This document shows positions 22,933-34,289 of a stretch of DNA of 64,000 nucleotides, piece by piece. The notes beneath the pieces are model-generated. The model did no database searches, had not been told where the DNA came from, and saw only the letters and a program-made list of their open reading frames with translations. The position numbers and the translations under genes were made by a program. The stretch is from positions 16,189,001 to 16,253,000 of the forward strand of contig BSBN01000888.1 in assembly GCA_027924645.1 (NCBI GenBank), written 5' to 3'. This DNA is from Cunninghamia lanceolata (lineage: Eukaryota > Streptophyta > Pinopsida > Cupressales > Cupressaceae). Position 1 is the stretch's first letter; every line of letters begins with the position of its first letter.

Positions 22933-23555
22933 TATTTTTGTGTGGGTCAAGTTTTTGATATGCAGAGTGAGGAGGAGAAAATCATGAGTGATTTTCTTAG
23001 CAACAATTTTTACATAGTAGAGTGTGTCAAGGAATACAAAATAGAGAGGTAACTTGAAGATTGTGAGTCTTCACATGAAGTGCCTCAAATTTCTGATCTA
23101 TATGCTAATAATGTAGATTTGCATTCAAATAAGGTCTCTTATTCAATAGTGGAGGAATACATTAGCATTTGTAGTGCATCTTGGTCACAAGGAATTGAAC
23201 AGTCATGTGACATGGCCCAACTTGATACCACACCTTAACTAGATGCATTGCTACTTGATATTCTTCTTCATGATGATATTTATGCAGGTCTAGATATGCA
23301 TCATGCTAACAATGATCTTAAAGTTGAGGATTTCTATGTGATTCAACATGATGATATGCCCTATTATTTATGGCCACCATGTCCTGGTGATAGTCATTTT
23401 CTTTTTTAACATGATGGTATGAATAGTTGTAATTTGCCTGTGTATAAATGCAAAGTGTTTTTATTTCCGATGTTGGGTGATTAGTGCAACAAAAAATTTA
23501 GGGAGATCCTCTCCTTCAAAAGGATTTTCTTCGATAGGGGCAAGTAGCTTCACCA
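22933..23555 (+). pseudogene. Acidic gag-like protein of old retroelement (middle part)
   Basis: Continues the frame that entered copia B. Counting the target duplication once, VARY at the left joins FCVGQVFDMQSEEEK here without a frame change. Features: acidic, aromatic segments such as LLLDILLHDDIYAGLDMHHA and DDMPYYLWPPCPGDSHFLF, then FKRIFFDRGK near the end. In-frame stops are few (taa after KIER, after DTTP and after FLF; tag after LGD). The chromovirus interrupts at 23561; the last codons and a stop appear to lie at 29970-29992. No known domain recognised. Confidence 0.5.
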
Positions 23556-23560
23556 GTTTT

Positions 23561-24438
23561 TGATGTAGGAGCATCCAGTGGTGTAAGGGCAATCTTGCAT
23601 CACCCAAAAATAAGTTAATTCAAAATCATTGTAGTTGTTTTCAATTCTTTCCATAATTAGTGTTTCTGGTTCCATAATCTCCTGAATAATGATGTAGGAC
23701 TTTCAATCTTTTTCCAAACTACTAAAAATAACAAATTACTAGTTTTGGAAAGTTTAACTACCATTTTAGGAAAATTTTCATTTGGCCACAGATTGAAGTG
23801 AAAAGTTACAAAAAGTTTCATAACTAAAATATAAGACCTTTGGTGAAGAAATCAGATAAATATAATTTCTGAGCTTAAATATATTAAAGTTTTTGTTTCC
23901 TGAAAAGCCCCTAAAAATTTTCAAAACGAGATACAAGGAACTAAAACATCCCATAATGTTCCAAAAAGTTGAGAAAAATCTATTTATATATTTCTGGCAT
24001 GATAGGTCACATTGTGATCTTTCTAGTTCTTAAAATGGTTCATCAATCGGACACCCAGATAAAAAGTTATGCTTCCCAGAAGTTGAGCTACTTTTGGAGA
24101 CAGTTGTAAATTTTGAAATTTAGTTGGAGGCCACCAAAAAGTGATATTTATGACTATTTTGGGAACCTTGGGTAGTAGTAGAGTGAAGGGGGAAAGTTTA
24201 GATTCAAGAATAGGTGGGAAAATAGAAACCCTAGCTAATTTGGGGTTATAGAAGGCAAAAGATTCCAGAGCCTGGTGATGTGTAGCTGTAGTGTGTTGTA
24301 GGCTATGGAGGATTGATTCCTCTGATTGTAATTAAGCTTCTACAATGTAATAAGTTGTCCAAATCAATAAAGAAAAATTCCTTTTTCTATGTGCCATTTC
24401 TGTTGTTGTACATGTTTTATGATTTACCTACTTCATCA
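23561..24438 (+). repeat. 5' LTR of chromovirus
   Basis: Starts TGATGTAGGAGCATCC and ends CTTCATCA. AATAAA lies near 24365. It pairs with 29093-29964. Confidence 0.92.
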
Positions 24439-24440
24439 AG

Positions 24441-24452
24441 TGGTATCAGAGC
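24441..24452 (+). promoter_or_regulatory. Primer-binding site of chromovirus (initiator tRNA-Met)
   Basis: TGGTATCAGAGC, two bases after the LTR end. Confidence 0.92.
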
Positions 24453-24539
24453 AAGGGTTCTTGAGTGTGTAGATAGATCACCATGTGTGAGGCAGTTCAC
24501 ACCAGAACCTGAGGTTGTGGGTTTGTTGTGGAGATTAAG

Positions 24540-25620
24540 ATGCCTCTACGAAGAAATTGTATTGGGAGGAATGCTTTGGTGGAAGAGGGTTTTAGAGCCC
24601 TACAAAGGCAAATCGATGCATTCAAAGAGGAGCTATGAAGAGGGTTTGAGCTAATAACAAGAGAAGAAAGCGAAGATGAAGCTGAAGAAGAGCTATCTAA
24701 GGAAGAACAAGAATCTGTAAGAGATCCTACAGAAGTTAGGTTGTTAAGGGCTATTTCTAAGATTGGAAAGAGGCCCATGATCAAAGTTTCTACATATTCT
24801 AGAGATTTGAATACAAAATAGCTTATTGATTGGATCAATGACATGGAGGAATATTTCAAGTATGAAGACTTGGAGGACCTAGATCTGGTCAAGTTTACAA
24901 AAACAAAGTTGAAGGGCCATGCAAATATTTGGTTGAAGGAGGTCCAGTTAGCAAGGAATAGAAGAGGAAACAGAAAGATCACTAGATGGGACCAGATGGT
25001 GGAGAAACTGAAGAAATAATTCATTCATGTGGACTATGAGATGGAGTTGTTGAAGAAGTTGCAAGGACTCAAGCAAGGTAACAAGTCTGTTAAGAAGTAT
25101 ACAGAAGAGTTTTATAAGATTACTATTAGGACAAGCCATGTAGAGGCCAATAAGGAGAAGGTAGCCTATTACATTAATGGGTTGAGGCCAAGTATTCAAG
25201 AGGAGATGAGCCTGGTTAGAATGACCCCCATAGAAGATGCGTACTAGTTTTTCCTGAAGGTGGAAGAGAAGCTAAATAAAAGATTTGATAGCAAGCAAAG
25301 GGGAAGAGGTCAAGGTGGAAGGACTAGTGGAAAACCCTATGGAGGTCTTAATGAATATCAAAAGAAAAGTGAAGAAGCTAGAACCAGTCAAAATCAGAAA
25401 GGGCATAATGCCTACTGCCCTTGTGACAAAAAAAATGGTGAGCAAAGAGGAAAAGGAAGGGGCCGACCTAGGCAAGGACCTAGAAGAGGAGGTTTCAGAG
25501 GAACCTATTTCCAATGTGGAGAAGAAGGGCATCGAGCATACGAGTGTCCACAACATCAACAAAGGACAAATAGAAAACTTGAAGGTAATGCACGAGTTGC
25601 ACATGTAGATGAAGATGTAC
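24540..25620 (+). pseudogene. Chromovirus gag
   Basis: ATG at 24540 opens MPLRRNCIGRNALVEEGF. After an acidic stretch comes the capsid block LIDWINDMEEYFKYEDLEDL, KLKGHANIWLKEV, RWDQMVEKLKK, GNKSVKKYTEEFYKITIRT and YINGLRPSIQEEM, then an Arg/Gly-rich nucleic-acid-binding region. The knuckle reads TYFQCGEEGHRAYEC: the first Cys of CCHC is replaced by Tyr. Stops: TGA after FKEEL, TAG after NTK, TAA after KLKK (family KKQF) and TAG after DAY. It is one frame throughout. Gag packages the RNA; this copy has lost a zinc ligand as well. Confidence 0.9.
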
Positions 25621-27600
25621 AGTCTGAGCATTCTAAAGATGTTGAAAGGGGAGAAACCCTAGTTGTCAGAAGAACTTTGTTGAATGAGGAGAAAGAACCC
25701 AATCAAAGGAAGAGTTTATTTCACACAAGATGCAAATGTGAAGGTAAGTGTTGTGATATTATTATTGACAGTGGAAGTACTGACAATCTTGTTTTAGAGG
25801 AGATGGTTGACAAGTTAAATTTGACAAGAAGAAAGCATCCACATCCATATCAGATTGTATGGTTGCAGAAGGACCACAGAGCTTTGGTCAATGAGCAGTG
25901 TTTAGTGAAGTTCAAGATTGGAGACTACCATGATGAGGTGCTATGTGATATCACACCGATGGATGCATGTCATATGCTATTGGGAAGGTCATGGTAGTAT
26001 GATAGAAGTGTTGTCCATAATGGCCATACAAACACATATTCCCTAGCAAAGGATGGAGTTTGTCATAAGTTGAAGCCCTTGAAAGAGGTGGAAGAAAAGG
26101 TATGTAGTACTTCCAGAATTGGCTTGGTAGATGGTAGGAAATTTTTGGAGGTTATGAAGCATAAATGTCATTGCTTTGCATTGATTCCTAAGATTAGTCA
26201 AGAGAAATGTGAAGATGTACCAATAGAAGTTTTAGATATGTTGGAAGAATTTCAGGACATTATCTCTGGTAATGTACTAGAAGGTTTACCACCAGTGAGG
26301 GAGATAAGTCATCAAATGGATTTGATACTAGGAGCTAGTTTCCCAAATAAGGTAGCCCATAGAATGAATCTAGTAGAGAATGAAGAGTTGAATAGACAAG
26401 TTCATGATTTGTTAGGGAAGGGATTGATAAGGGAGAGCCTGAGTCTATTTGTAGTACCTGCAGTACTAGCACCAAAGAAAGATGGAGAGTGGAGAATGTG
26501 TATAGATTCTCAAGCCATAAATAAGATCATGATCAAGTACAAGTTTCCATTTCCAACAACGGATGATATAATAGATTGTTTAAGTGGAGCCAAGTACTTC
26601 ACGAAGATTGACCTAAAGAGTGGGTATCACCAGATCTGAATTAGAGAACGAGATGAATGGAAGATAGCCTTTAAGACAAACGAGGGTTTGTATGAATGGT
26701 TAGTCATGCCATTTGGGCTAACCAATGCATCGAGCACATTCATGCAACTCATGAATGAGGTACTGAAAGAATTTTTGGGAAGTTTTCTTATTGTTTATTT
26801 GGATGATTTTTGATTTTTAGTAAGACTTGGGATGAGCATTTGATGCATATCAGAAGAGTTTTAGAGAAGCTGAGGGAGGAGAAATTGCTGATTAATCTGA
26901 AGAAATGTAGTTTTGCAAAGGAGTTGTTATACATGGGATTTGTTGTCTCAGAGGAAGGTCTTAAGATGGGCCCAGAGAAGGTGAGAGCTATCCTTGAATG
27001 GTCTACACTAAGGAGTGCCATAGAGGTAAGATCTTTTCATAGTTTGGCAAGTTTTTACATAAAGTTTATTAGGAATTTTAGTAGCATTTGTGCACCTCTA
27101 ACTGAGACAATTAGAGGCGATAGAAAAGAGTTTAAACGGACTAAAGCAGCAGACAAAAGCTTTGATACATTGAAGTAGAAAGTCACAAAAAAACCTATTT
27201 TGGCACTTCCAGATTTCAATAAGATATTTCAAGTAGATTGTGATGCAAGTGGTAGTGCTATAGGATTTGTTTTGAGTCAAGAAGGTAATCCCATTACCTA
27301 TTTTAGTGAGAAGCTTAATGATGCCAAGAAAAAGTATTTCATTTATGATCAAAAATTTTATGCAATAGTTTAGGCTTTGAAGAAATGGAGACATTATTTG
27401 TTGCCAAAAGAGTTTATTTTATATACTGATCATTAGGCTTTGTAGTATCTTAATAGTCAAGGAAAGTTGAACCAAAGGCATTTAAAATGGATTGAGTTTT
27501 TGTAGAGTTATACTTTTGTTTTGAAGCATAGGAGTGGGAAGTCCAATAGAGTTGTAGATGCCTTGAGCAGAAGGCAAAATTTGTTGACAGAAATGAAGAT
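25621..27600 (+). pseudogene. Chromovirus protease, reverse transcriptase and RNase H
   Basis: Protease: CCDIIIDSGSTDNLVLEEMV (D-S-G intact) and [84 protein letters not shown] and VYLDDF, with the YLDD core present. A one-base loss right after YLDD (about 26805) shifts the frame; RT continues with KTWDEHLMHIRRVLEKL. RNase H: QVDCDASGSAIGFVLSQEG, ITYFSEKLNDAKKKYF, YTDH-stop-AL, HRSGKSNRVVDALSRR. TAG stops replace Gln at LK-stop-KV, IV-stop-AL, DH-stop-AL, AL-stop-YL and FL-stop-SY, and a TGA replaces Arg after GYHQI. Confidence 0.92.
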
Positions 27601-29054
27601 AGAGGTTGTTGGGTTCGACGAGCTTAAGAGTTTGTATCCAAAAGATCCAGATTTTGTAGAGGCTTGGAAAGCTTGTTTGGAACCTGTTACTTTGGACAGG
27701 ACAAAATGGTTGGATTTCATAATCCAAGATGGCATGTTGTTTGGAGGAAGCCAATTGTGCACTCTGAGGAGTTCCATGAAGAAAACCTGATTGAGGAGAA
27801 GCATAGTGGGGAATTGGTTGGACACTTTGGTCAAGATAAGACCATTTCTATTGTTGGTGAGAATTATTATTAGCCACAGTTGCAGGAAGATGTGAGGAAA
27901 TTTGTGTAGTGTTGTAGAGTATGTCAGATGGAAAAAGGAACAAGTTAGAATATAGGGCTTTATTAGCCATTAGTTGTACTGGAGAAGCCATGGGATGATA
28001 TTAGTATGGATTTTGTTCTTATCTTACCAAGGACACAGAGAGGGCATGATTTCATTTTTGTGGTGGTGGATAGATTCTCGAAGATGGCACATTTTATTCC
28101 TTGTAAGAAGACTAATGATGTTGTTCATATTGCAAAGTTATTTTTTAGGGAAGTGGTGAGAATACATGATCTACCTAGGAGCAAGTTTCAGATCGAGATA
28201 CCAAGTTTGCTGGTTATTTCTAGAAGACATTGTAAAATAATTTGAAAACAGATTTGAAATTCAGTTCTACACACCATCCATAGACTGATGGATAGAAAGA
28301 AGTGGTGAATAGAAGTTTGGGTAACCTACTACGATGCTCAGTAGGAGATAAGCCCAAGGGATGGGATTTGATTTTACGACAGGTGGAATTCACTTATAAC
28401 AATTCTGTCAATAGGAGTACTTGTAAATCATCATTCTAGATTGTATATAGAAATAGTCCAAGAAATGTTTCAGAGTTAAGGAAGCTAGACAAAGGAGAAA
28501 AGACAAGTGTCGAGGCCTAAGACTTTGCAGAACACCTAAAGAATTTGCATGAAGAAGTGAGAAAGCACATTAATAAGATGAATATTCAGTACAAGGCTAA
28601 GGCAGATCAGAAGAGGAGATATAAGGAGTTCTAGGTATGGGATGAAGTCATGGTTCACTTGAGAAAAGAAAGGTTTCTAATTGGAACATACAATAAGTTG
28701 AAAATGAAGAAATTTGGACCATGTAGAATCTTGAAGAAGCATGATTCAAGAAATGTATATGAGGTAGAGTTGTCGAGTGGGATCAATATTTCCCTTATGT
28801 TCGACATTGCTGATTTAATAGAATATCATCAAGGTGGCACAGAGGATGGATCAACATAAGAACAACAGAGTATTCCGGCATCTATTTCAATGGAGGAGAC
28901 AGAAGAGATCTTGGATAGCTATGTGGGAAGAAGTACTTGGAATAGGTAATATGAAGAATATTTGGTGAAATTGAAAGGAAGGCATATTAAAGATTCTTCT
29001 TGGTTGTCTAAGGCAGAGGTTGACTATTTGGGTTTTCCTCACACAAACACCTGA
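27601..29054 (+). pseudogene. Chromovirus integrase with C-terminal chromodomain
   Basis: The zinc-binding part HSGELVGHFGQDKT plus CCRVCQ is followed by the catalytic core: [20 protein letters not shown] and [18 protein letters not shown] frameshift near 28190 leads into SSTHHP-stop-TDG and EVVNRSLGNLLRCSVGDKP (Glu region). The GPY-like region FGPCRILKKHDSRNVYEVEL is present. At 28899-29050 EILDSYVGRSTWNR-stop-YEE, YLVKLKGRHIKDSSWLSKAE matches the chromodomain of plant chromoviruses, which targets integration through modified histone tails (family knowledge). Family YLVKWKG is YLVKLKG here, so one aromatic-cage Trp is lost. Confidence 0.9.
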
Positions 29055-29092
29055 GACGTGACAGGGTCACTTCTCAAATTATCCTGGGTGTT

Positions 29093-29964
29093 TGATGTAG
29101 GAGCATCTAGTGGTGTAAGGCTATATTGCATCACCCAAAAATACATTAATCTAAAAGCATTAGATTTGTTTTCATTTCTTTTCATAATTAGTATTTTTGG
29201 TTCCATAATCTTTCGAATAATGATGTAGGACTTTCAGTTTTTTTCCAAACTACTAAAAATAGCAAACTGCTACTTTTGGAAAGTTTAACTACCATTTTAG
29301 GAAAGTTTGTATTTGGCCATGGATTGAGGTGAAAAGTTATAGAAAGATTCATAACTAAAATATAAGACCTTTGGCAAAGGAATCAGGGAAAGATCATTTG
29401 TGAGCTAAAAGATATTAAAGTTTTTGTTTTCTGAAAAGCCCCTAAAATTTTTTGAAATAATATATGAGGCAGTAAAACACCCCATAACATCCTAAAAAGT
29501 TGACAAAAATCCATTTACAATTATCGGCATGATAGTTCCCATTGTCAGCTTTCTGGCACTTAAAACGGTTCGTCAATCAGACACTCGGATCAAAAGTTAT
29601 GCTTCCTAGAAGTTGACCTACTTTTGGAGGGAGTTGCAAATTTTGAAATTTAGCTGGACGCAGCCAAAAAGTGCTATTTATGACTATTTTCGGAACCTTG
29701 GGCAGTAGTAGAGTGAAGGGGGAAAGTTAGAGTCAAGAATAGGTGGGAAAATAGAAACTCTTGCTGATTTGGGGTTACAAAAGGCAGAAGATTCCAGAGC
29801 CTGGTGATGTGTAGCTGTAGTGTGTTGCAGCCTATGGAAGATTGATTTCTCTTATTGTAATTAAACTTCTGTAATGTAATAAGTTGTCCAAATCAATAAA
29901 GAAAAATCTATTTTCTATGTGCCATTTTTGTTGTTGTGTGTTTTATGATTTACCCCCTTCATCA
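29093..29964 (+). repeat. 3' LTR of chromovirus
   Basis: Starts TGATGTAGGAGCATCT after CCTGGGTGTT and ends CTTCATCA, followed by the target duplication GTTTT. Confidence 0.92.
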
Positions 29965-29969
29965 GTTTT

Positions 29970-31225
29970 TTGTAGGGGTGGCCTGCAAAGTTTGAAATTT
30001 TTAGATGCAGCCAATTTTCCCTTTTGTGTCCTCATGCTTATGACTACATGTTTCCCTGTAAATACATTTGGTATGTTTTTACCTTGTGTTTTTTGTTTTC
30101 TGGTCTTCTTAGAGATATTCTAGATTCTCATTGTGCCATGTTTTCCACACATCTGCAACCAAAGCCATTGTTGGGACCTAAAAAGGAGCTCCTCAACATG
30201 CATATTTTACCCCAAATTTATTAAAAATCCCACTTTTTGCCTTTGCCTTTTAAACCCATCATATATACTTGATCTGAGATAATTTAAATGGGTTTCTTTA
30301 AAAAATCCTCTAAGTAGAAGCCCCCTAGGTCAGTGTGTTTTCTTCCCTTAGAAAAATCTATCTATTTGAGAGTTTTGTTAGCAAATTGGAAAAATCATGA
30401 GTTGTCAATTTTGCCAACTGAGTTTGTAGGTTCGTGACTTCATCAGTTTTTTAATTTTTTTATAAAGTGGCAAAAGAGGTGACGGAAAAGAAAAAGGATA
30501 AAGGAAAATTTTGTAGTTTGTAGCCTTTCGTTGGCGAATAAGCTAGTTCACAAATTGTTGATTTCACCAACTAGGTCCTGAGTTTGTGTTTTCCCTGATT
30601 TGTTGACCAAGCGATAAGGGAGAAAAGGAAGGTTTTTCTAAGGAAGGTTGGATTTTTCTCTAAGAAATAAAAGAAGATAAAGGCTACAATGAGGGAAGAA
30701 AGAGAAAAAGAGAAGTGTTATGTCAACGAAATCTTTAGTTAGTGAACTAGAGAGTTCAGCGATGGGAGGTTCTTCTAATAAGGAATTCACTGATAGCTCA
30801 ATTCAGAGATAGAAGAAAGTTGAATTTTTTATAAGGAAAGTGGGAAATTTTCTAAGGGAATGAAGATGTTGAAGGAAATGAAGGGTGATGTCTTCGTCGA
30901 CAAAGGGAGGACTTCGTGAATCATTGGGCTCATCAGTTACAAATTTTTTTGACAACATTTTGCCAACTAAGGGAAGCTCTGACAAAGAAGGAAAACAAAT
31001 ATAATGGTTATGTCAAAATGGTTTCTAAGGGCTTCATTAGAAAGTTGGTGAGTTCACAGACTACTGAGTTCATTGACCAGGATAACGGGTTCACGAATTT
31101 TCCAATTCACTGATAAAGTGGCCAAAGGGTGAAAGATATTCAAAGATATACTTGAACCTATGCTAATCCATCTATTATTTAATGTGGTTGTGTGCCTAAA
31201 ATAAATTATCCTTAAGGATGTTTAG
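29970..31225. other. 3' flank of the old element; no gene seen
   Basis: The first 23 bases complete the interrupted gag-like frame (VGVACKV, then TGA at about 29990). The rest has no recognised gene. Between 30430 and 31110 phrases with TTCAC, GTTGA and CCAAC recur (for example GAGTTCACAGACTACTGAG, TTCATTGACCAG), giving a weak repetitive texture. No second copy of the 14726 LTR is found here. Confidence 0.4.
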
Positions 31226-32733
31226 TGTTGCAAGTATGTGCCTAATTGGTGTTGTCATTGATGCCAACATATCTGTGTTGTCATTGGTGTCAATTGTATT
31301 CTTATCTTTTGATTGATTAGAAGCCTTATATGTAGAGGACATTGAGAAAAATTGCCCCTCTAGAAGATGCAGTAAATTGTAGAGAAGACAGTGTGTTGAT
31401 GATAAAAGAATAGTACATAAGATTGCTCCACATTTCTTGCTGATTGAATATCTTGGTCTATGGATTGGAAGATATTTAGAGGCATGTCTAAAGATGCTAC
31501 ATTCTAAGTTTTAGCCTCCGGTATGAAAAATTGAGGAAGTTGTGTTCACCAGAGTAAAACCTTCTTTTTCTTTTCATTCACTAGTGTCTAGGAGAAAGTA
31601 TTTTGCTCCACATTCCTCCGTAGTTATGTATTTCAGTTTGCAGTTCTAGATTGATGTCTAGGTTGATGATATGCACCTACAATTGTAATGGTTCATGATT
31701 TGGCAGTCCGCAAGTAATCTATCTTTAATGACAGCTGATGATAGTTGAGTTCTTATGCTCCGATTGGAGAAATCTCATGGTTTGAGTGGTTAGATGTTGT
31801 ACGAATGTCCCTAGTGACTACAACATGCTTGTAGATGTCACCTGATCGTGTTCCTACCTTTAAATTGGTCCATGTTAATGAATTGAGATCATGTTTGAAG
31901 ATTATTCCCAGATAACATAGCATGTAACCAATCTTAGATGACTTGGTTAATTCTAGTGATTGTAGAGATCTCTTGAAGATTGTAGAAGTGTATTGTGGCA
32001 TGGAAGATCATGTTTAAGGCCCAGCTAAGGCATGGTGTGATCCGTATACATCTTTACTACATTTTCTTAGCATATTTTTGTATTAGGTCAAGACCTATTT
32101 TGTGTATGTTTGTAATGCTAACCTTGGAGATTGTTCCAATGGTTGATGATTGTAATGTTGACCTTGATGATCATTCCAAGGTTGATGTAGTGTATAAATA
32201 CTTGTAATTGAATGATGAAAAGTGGAAAATAGTGTACGAAAATGCCAAGAGAAAGTGAAGTAAGGTAGTAGAGCAGAGAAGAGGTGTTTGTGCTTCAATG
32301 GAACTCAACCTTGGCATGGAGTAGATTTTGTTATCTCAGTTCAACCCTTTGAGAGTGAGCCTTCTTTTGGCAATGAGACACCCTTTTCCAGTGAGCCACC
32401 CTTCGGCAGTGAGCCTTTCTTTGCAGTGATCAATTTGGGCAGTGAGCCCTGTAGGTAGTGAGCCCTGTAGGTAGTGAGCCTCTAATTTTCAATATTGTTA
32501 TAACTTATATATCTTGTGGACTAGCATCCACCATGGTTTTTCCCTTAACAGGGTTTTCCGCATAAAAATTTGGTGTCACTTGTGTATGATCTTGCAATTG
32601 TGTTTATGTTTCTAAGTTTATGCTTTCATAACAAACAATGTACAAGTGTTAAATGTTTTAAGGTACAAAATTAATTAAAGATTTGAGACAACTAATTCAT
32701 CCTGCCCTCTCAGTTGTCTGGTTCATTTCAACA
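31226..32733 (+). repeat. 5' LTR of copia A
   Basis: Pairs with 37553-39062. It contains the GTGAGCC minisatellite (about 32350-32480, about eight units) and the motif TTTTTCCCTTAACAGGGTTT (about 32538) typical of plant copia LTR ends. Confidence 0.92.
32350..32480 (+). repeat. 17-18-bp minisatellite in copia A 5' LTR
   Basis: About eight diverged head-to-tail units of the form GGCAGTGAGCCACCCTTT. The equivalent array in the 3' LTR has about eleven units. Confidence 0.8.
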
Positions 32734-32735
32734 AT

Positions 32736-32747
32736 TGGTATTAGAGC
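32736..32747 (+). promoter_or_regulatory. Primer-binding site of copia A
   Basis: TGGTATTAGAGC, the initiator tRNA-Met site with one C-to-T change, two bases after the LTR. Confidence 0.85.
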
Positions 32748-32791
32748 CAAGTTTCTCTTAAGAGAGTCTAACAACTCAAGCGAGATCCTAA

Positions 32792-34260
32792 ATGGAGCTA
32801 AAAGATGAACAACTACATACAAATTTTGATGCACCTGAATGTTCACTAAAAAATTATAAAACTGGATTGTCCAAAAAGGTGTCTTATGAAGTTGATGACT
32901 GCTTCCTCTCCCAAAAAAAGAGTGTCAACAACCTTAAGTGTTCTGATTCAGAGGTAAGTACCAGTGATGAAGCTATGTTTCAAACAATGAACAATTGGAT
33001 TATTGATAGTAGTTGTTCAAATTACATGACTGGTGACAAGAGTAAGTTTGTAAGTTTGGAAAGATGTGATGGAGGACTAGTTAGATTTGGAGATGACTGC
33101 ACTGCTGAAATATGTGGAAAAGGATCAATCAATCTTGGTAACAATCAAATTACTGATGATTTTTTTTATGTTAAGAATGTAAAGCAAAGTCTCTTAAGTG
33201 TTGGAAAGTTATTGAAAAAGGGATTTAGTCTTGTATTCAAGAATGATACTTTTGAAATTAAAGAGAAATATGAAGCTACAATGGCCATTGGTAAAAGAAA
33301 AAAAAGGAATCTTTATCATCTCAAAAAAGGTGACATTCTTGGGCTCACAACTTAGACCAACAAACATTGGCTTTGGCATAGAAGACCATGTCATATCAAT
33401 CTTAATGATTTAGTAAAGATAGGCTCAACCCAAATTGTAAAAGATCTGCCAGAAATTGTTTACTCAAATAACATCACTTGCAGGAAATGTCAAGATAAAA
33501 ATCAGCCAAGAATTCTACAGGGTAAAGAGAATTTTTCCACTGAATGACTAGAATTGGTCCATACAAGCCTTTGTGGTCCTACAAAAATACAAAGATTTCA
33601 TGATGATAGGTACTTTAAGTTTTTCATTGATGATTATTCTATAATGACTTGGGTTATCTTTTTAAAAGAAAAATCAAAAGCTCTGGATGAACTCAAAGAT
33701 TTTAAAGGAATGGTTGAAAATGAGATAAATATGAAAATCAAGTGTTTGAGGACTAGCAAAGAAGAAGAGTTTAGCTCCAACAATTTCAATATGTTTTGTG
33801 AGATTCATGGGATAGAAAAGCAGCTCTCTACAAATAATAAGGTAATGGAAGAAACAAGTAGGACTATTAAGGAAAATGCAAAATCAATGATGGAAGAAGC
33901 AAATATGTCAGAAGCATTTTGGAAGGAGGCAATTCAAACTACTATCTACACACTAAACAAAGTTTAGGTAAAAGCCAGAAATGAAAAAGACTCCCTTTGA
34001 ATTATGGTATGGAATGATACCCATTGTGAAATACTTCAAAATATTTGGAAGCAAATGCCTTATCAAAAGAAAGGAATAAATAGAAAAGGATGATGCTAAG
34101 TATGATGAAGGTATTTTTCTTGGATATTCATCTTGGAACAAAACTTACCACTACTATAACAATAGATTGGAAAGGATGGTTGAAAGTACAAATGTCAAGG
34201 TTGATGAGAACATTTAAAATTACTTTGATTCAATTAGTTCTCCTTGCAAAGAAAAAAATG
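32792..34260 (+). pseudogene. Copia A protease and integrase, decayed
   Basis: ATG at 32792 opens 187 codons. Protease: WIIDSSCSNYMTGDKSKFVS, where the family D-S-G-C is D-S-S-C; then LSVGKLLKKGFSLVFKN. The GAG-pre-integrase block is WLWHRRPCHINLNDLVKI with CRKCQ. Core: LVHTSLCGPTKIQRF, where the first catalytic Asp (family HTDLCGP) is Ser; FFIDDYSIMTWVIFLKEKS; and KCLRTSKEEEFSSNNF, where the second Asp (family LRSDNGGEF) is also gone. Then FWKEAIQTTIYTLNKV and, after a stop and shift, FKIFGSKCLIKR and VESTNVKVDENI. No gag precedes it: the protease follows the PBS after 45 bp. Confidence 0.85.
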
Positions 34261-34289
34261 AGGCTAAAGAAAAGGAACTACAAGATGAA

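Larger units (their letters stand above)
23561..29964 (+). mobile_element. Ty3/gypsy chromovirus
   Basis: A complete structure on the plus strand: 5' LTR 23561-24438, PBS 24441-24452, gag-PR-RT-RNase H-INT-chromodomain, 3' LTR 29093-29964, and a perfect 5-bp target duplication GTTTT (23556-23560 and 29965-29969). LTR termini are TGATG/CATCA. By eye the LTRs differ at roughly one site in eight over the first 320 bp, so it is clearly older than copia B. At least fourteen in-frame TAG stops stand at positions where family members have Gln or Trp. Confidence 0.93.

Noticed and set aside
24441..24452. TGGTATCAGAGC as part of a tRNA gene
   Set aside because: It is only the 12-base primer-binding site next to an LTR; no cloverleaf or A/B boxes surround it.
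29093..29964. Solo LTR
   Set aside because: It pairs with 23561-24438, with PBS, pol and a perfect GTTTT target duplication, so it is the 3' LTR of a whole element.
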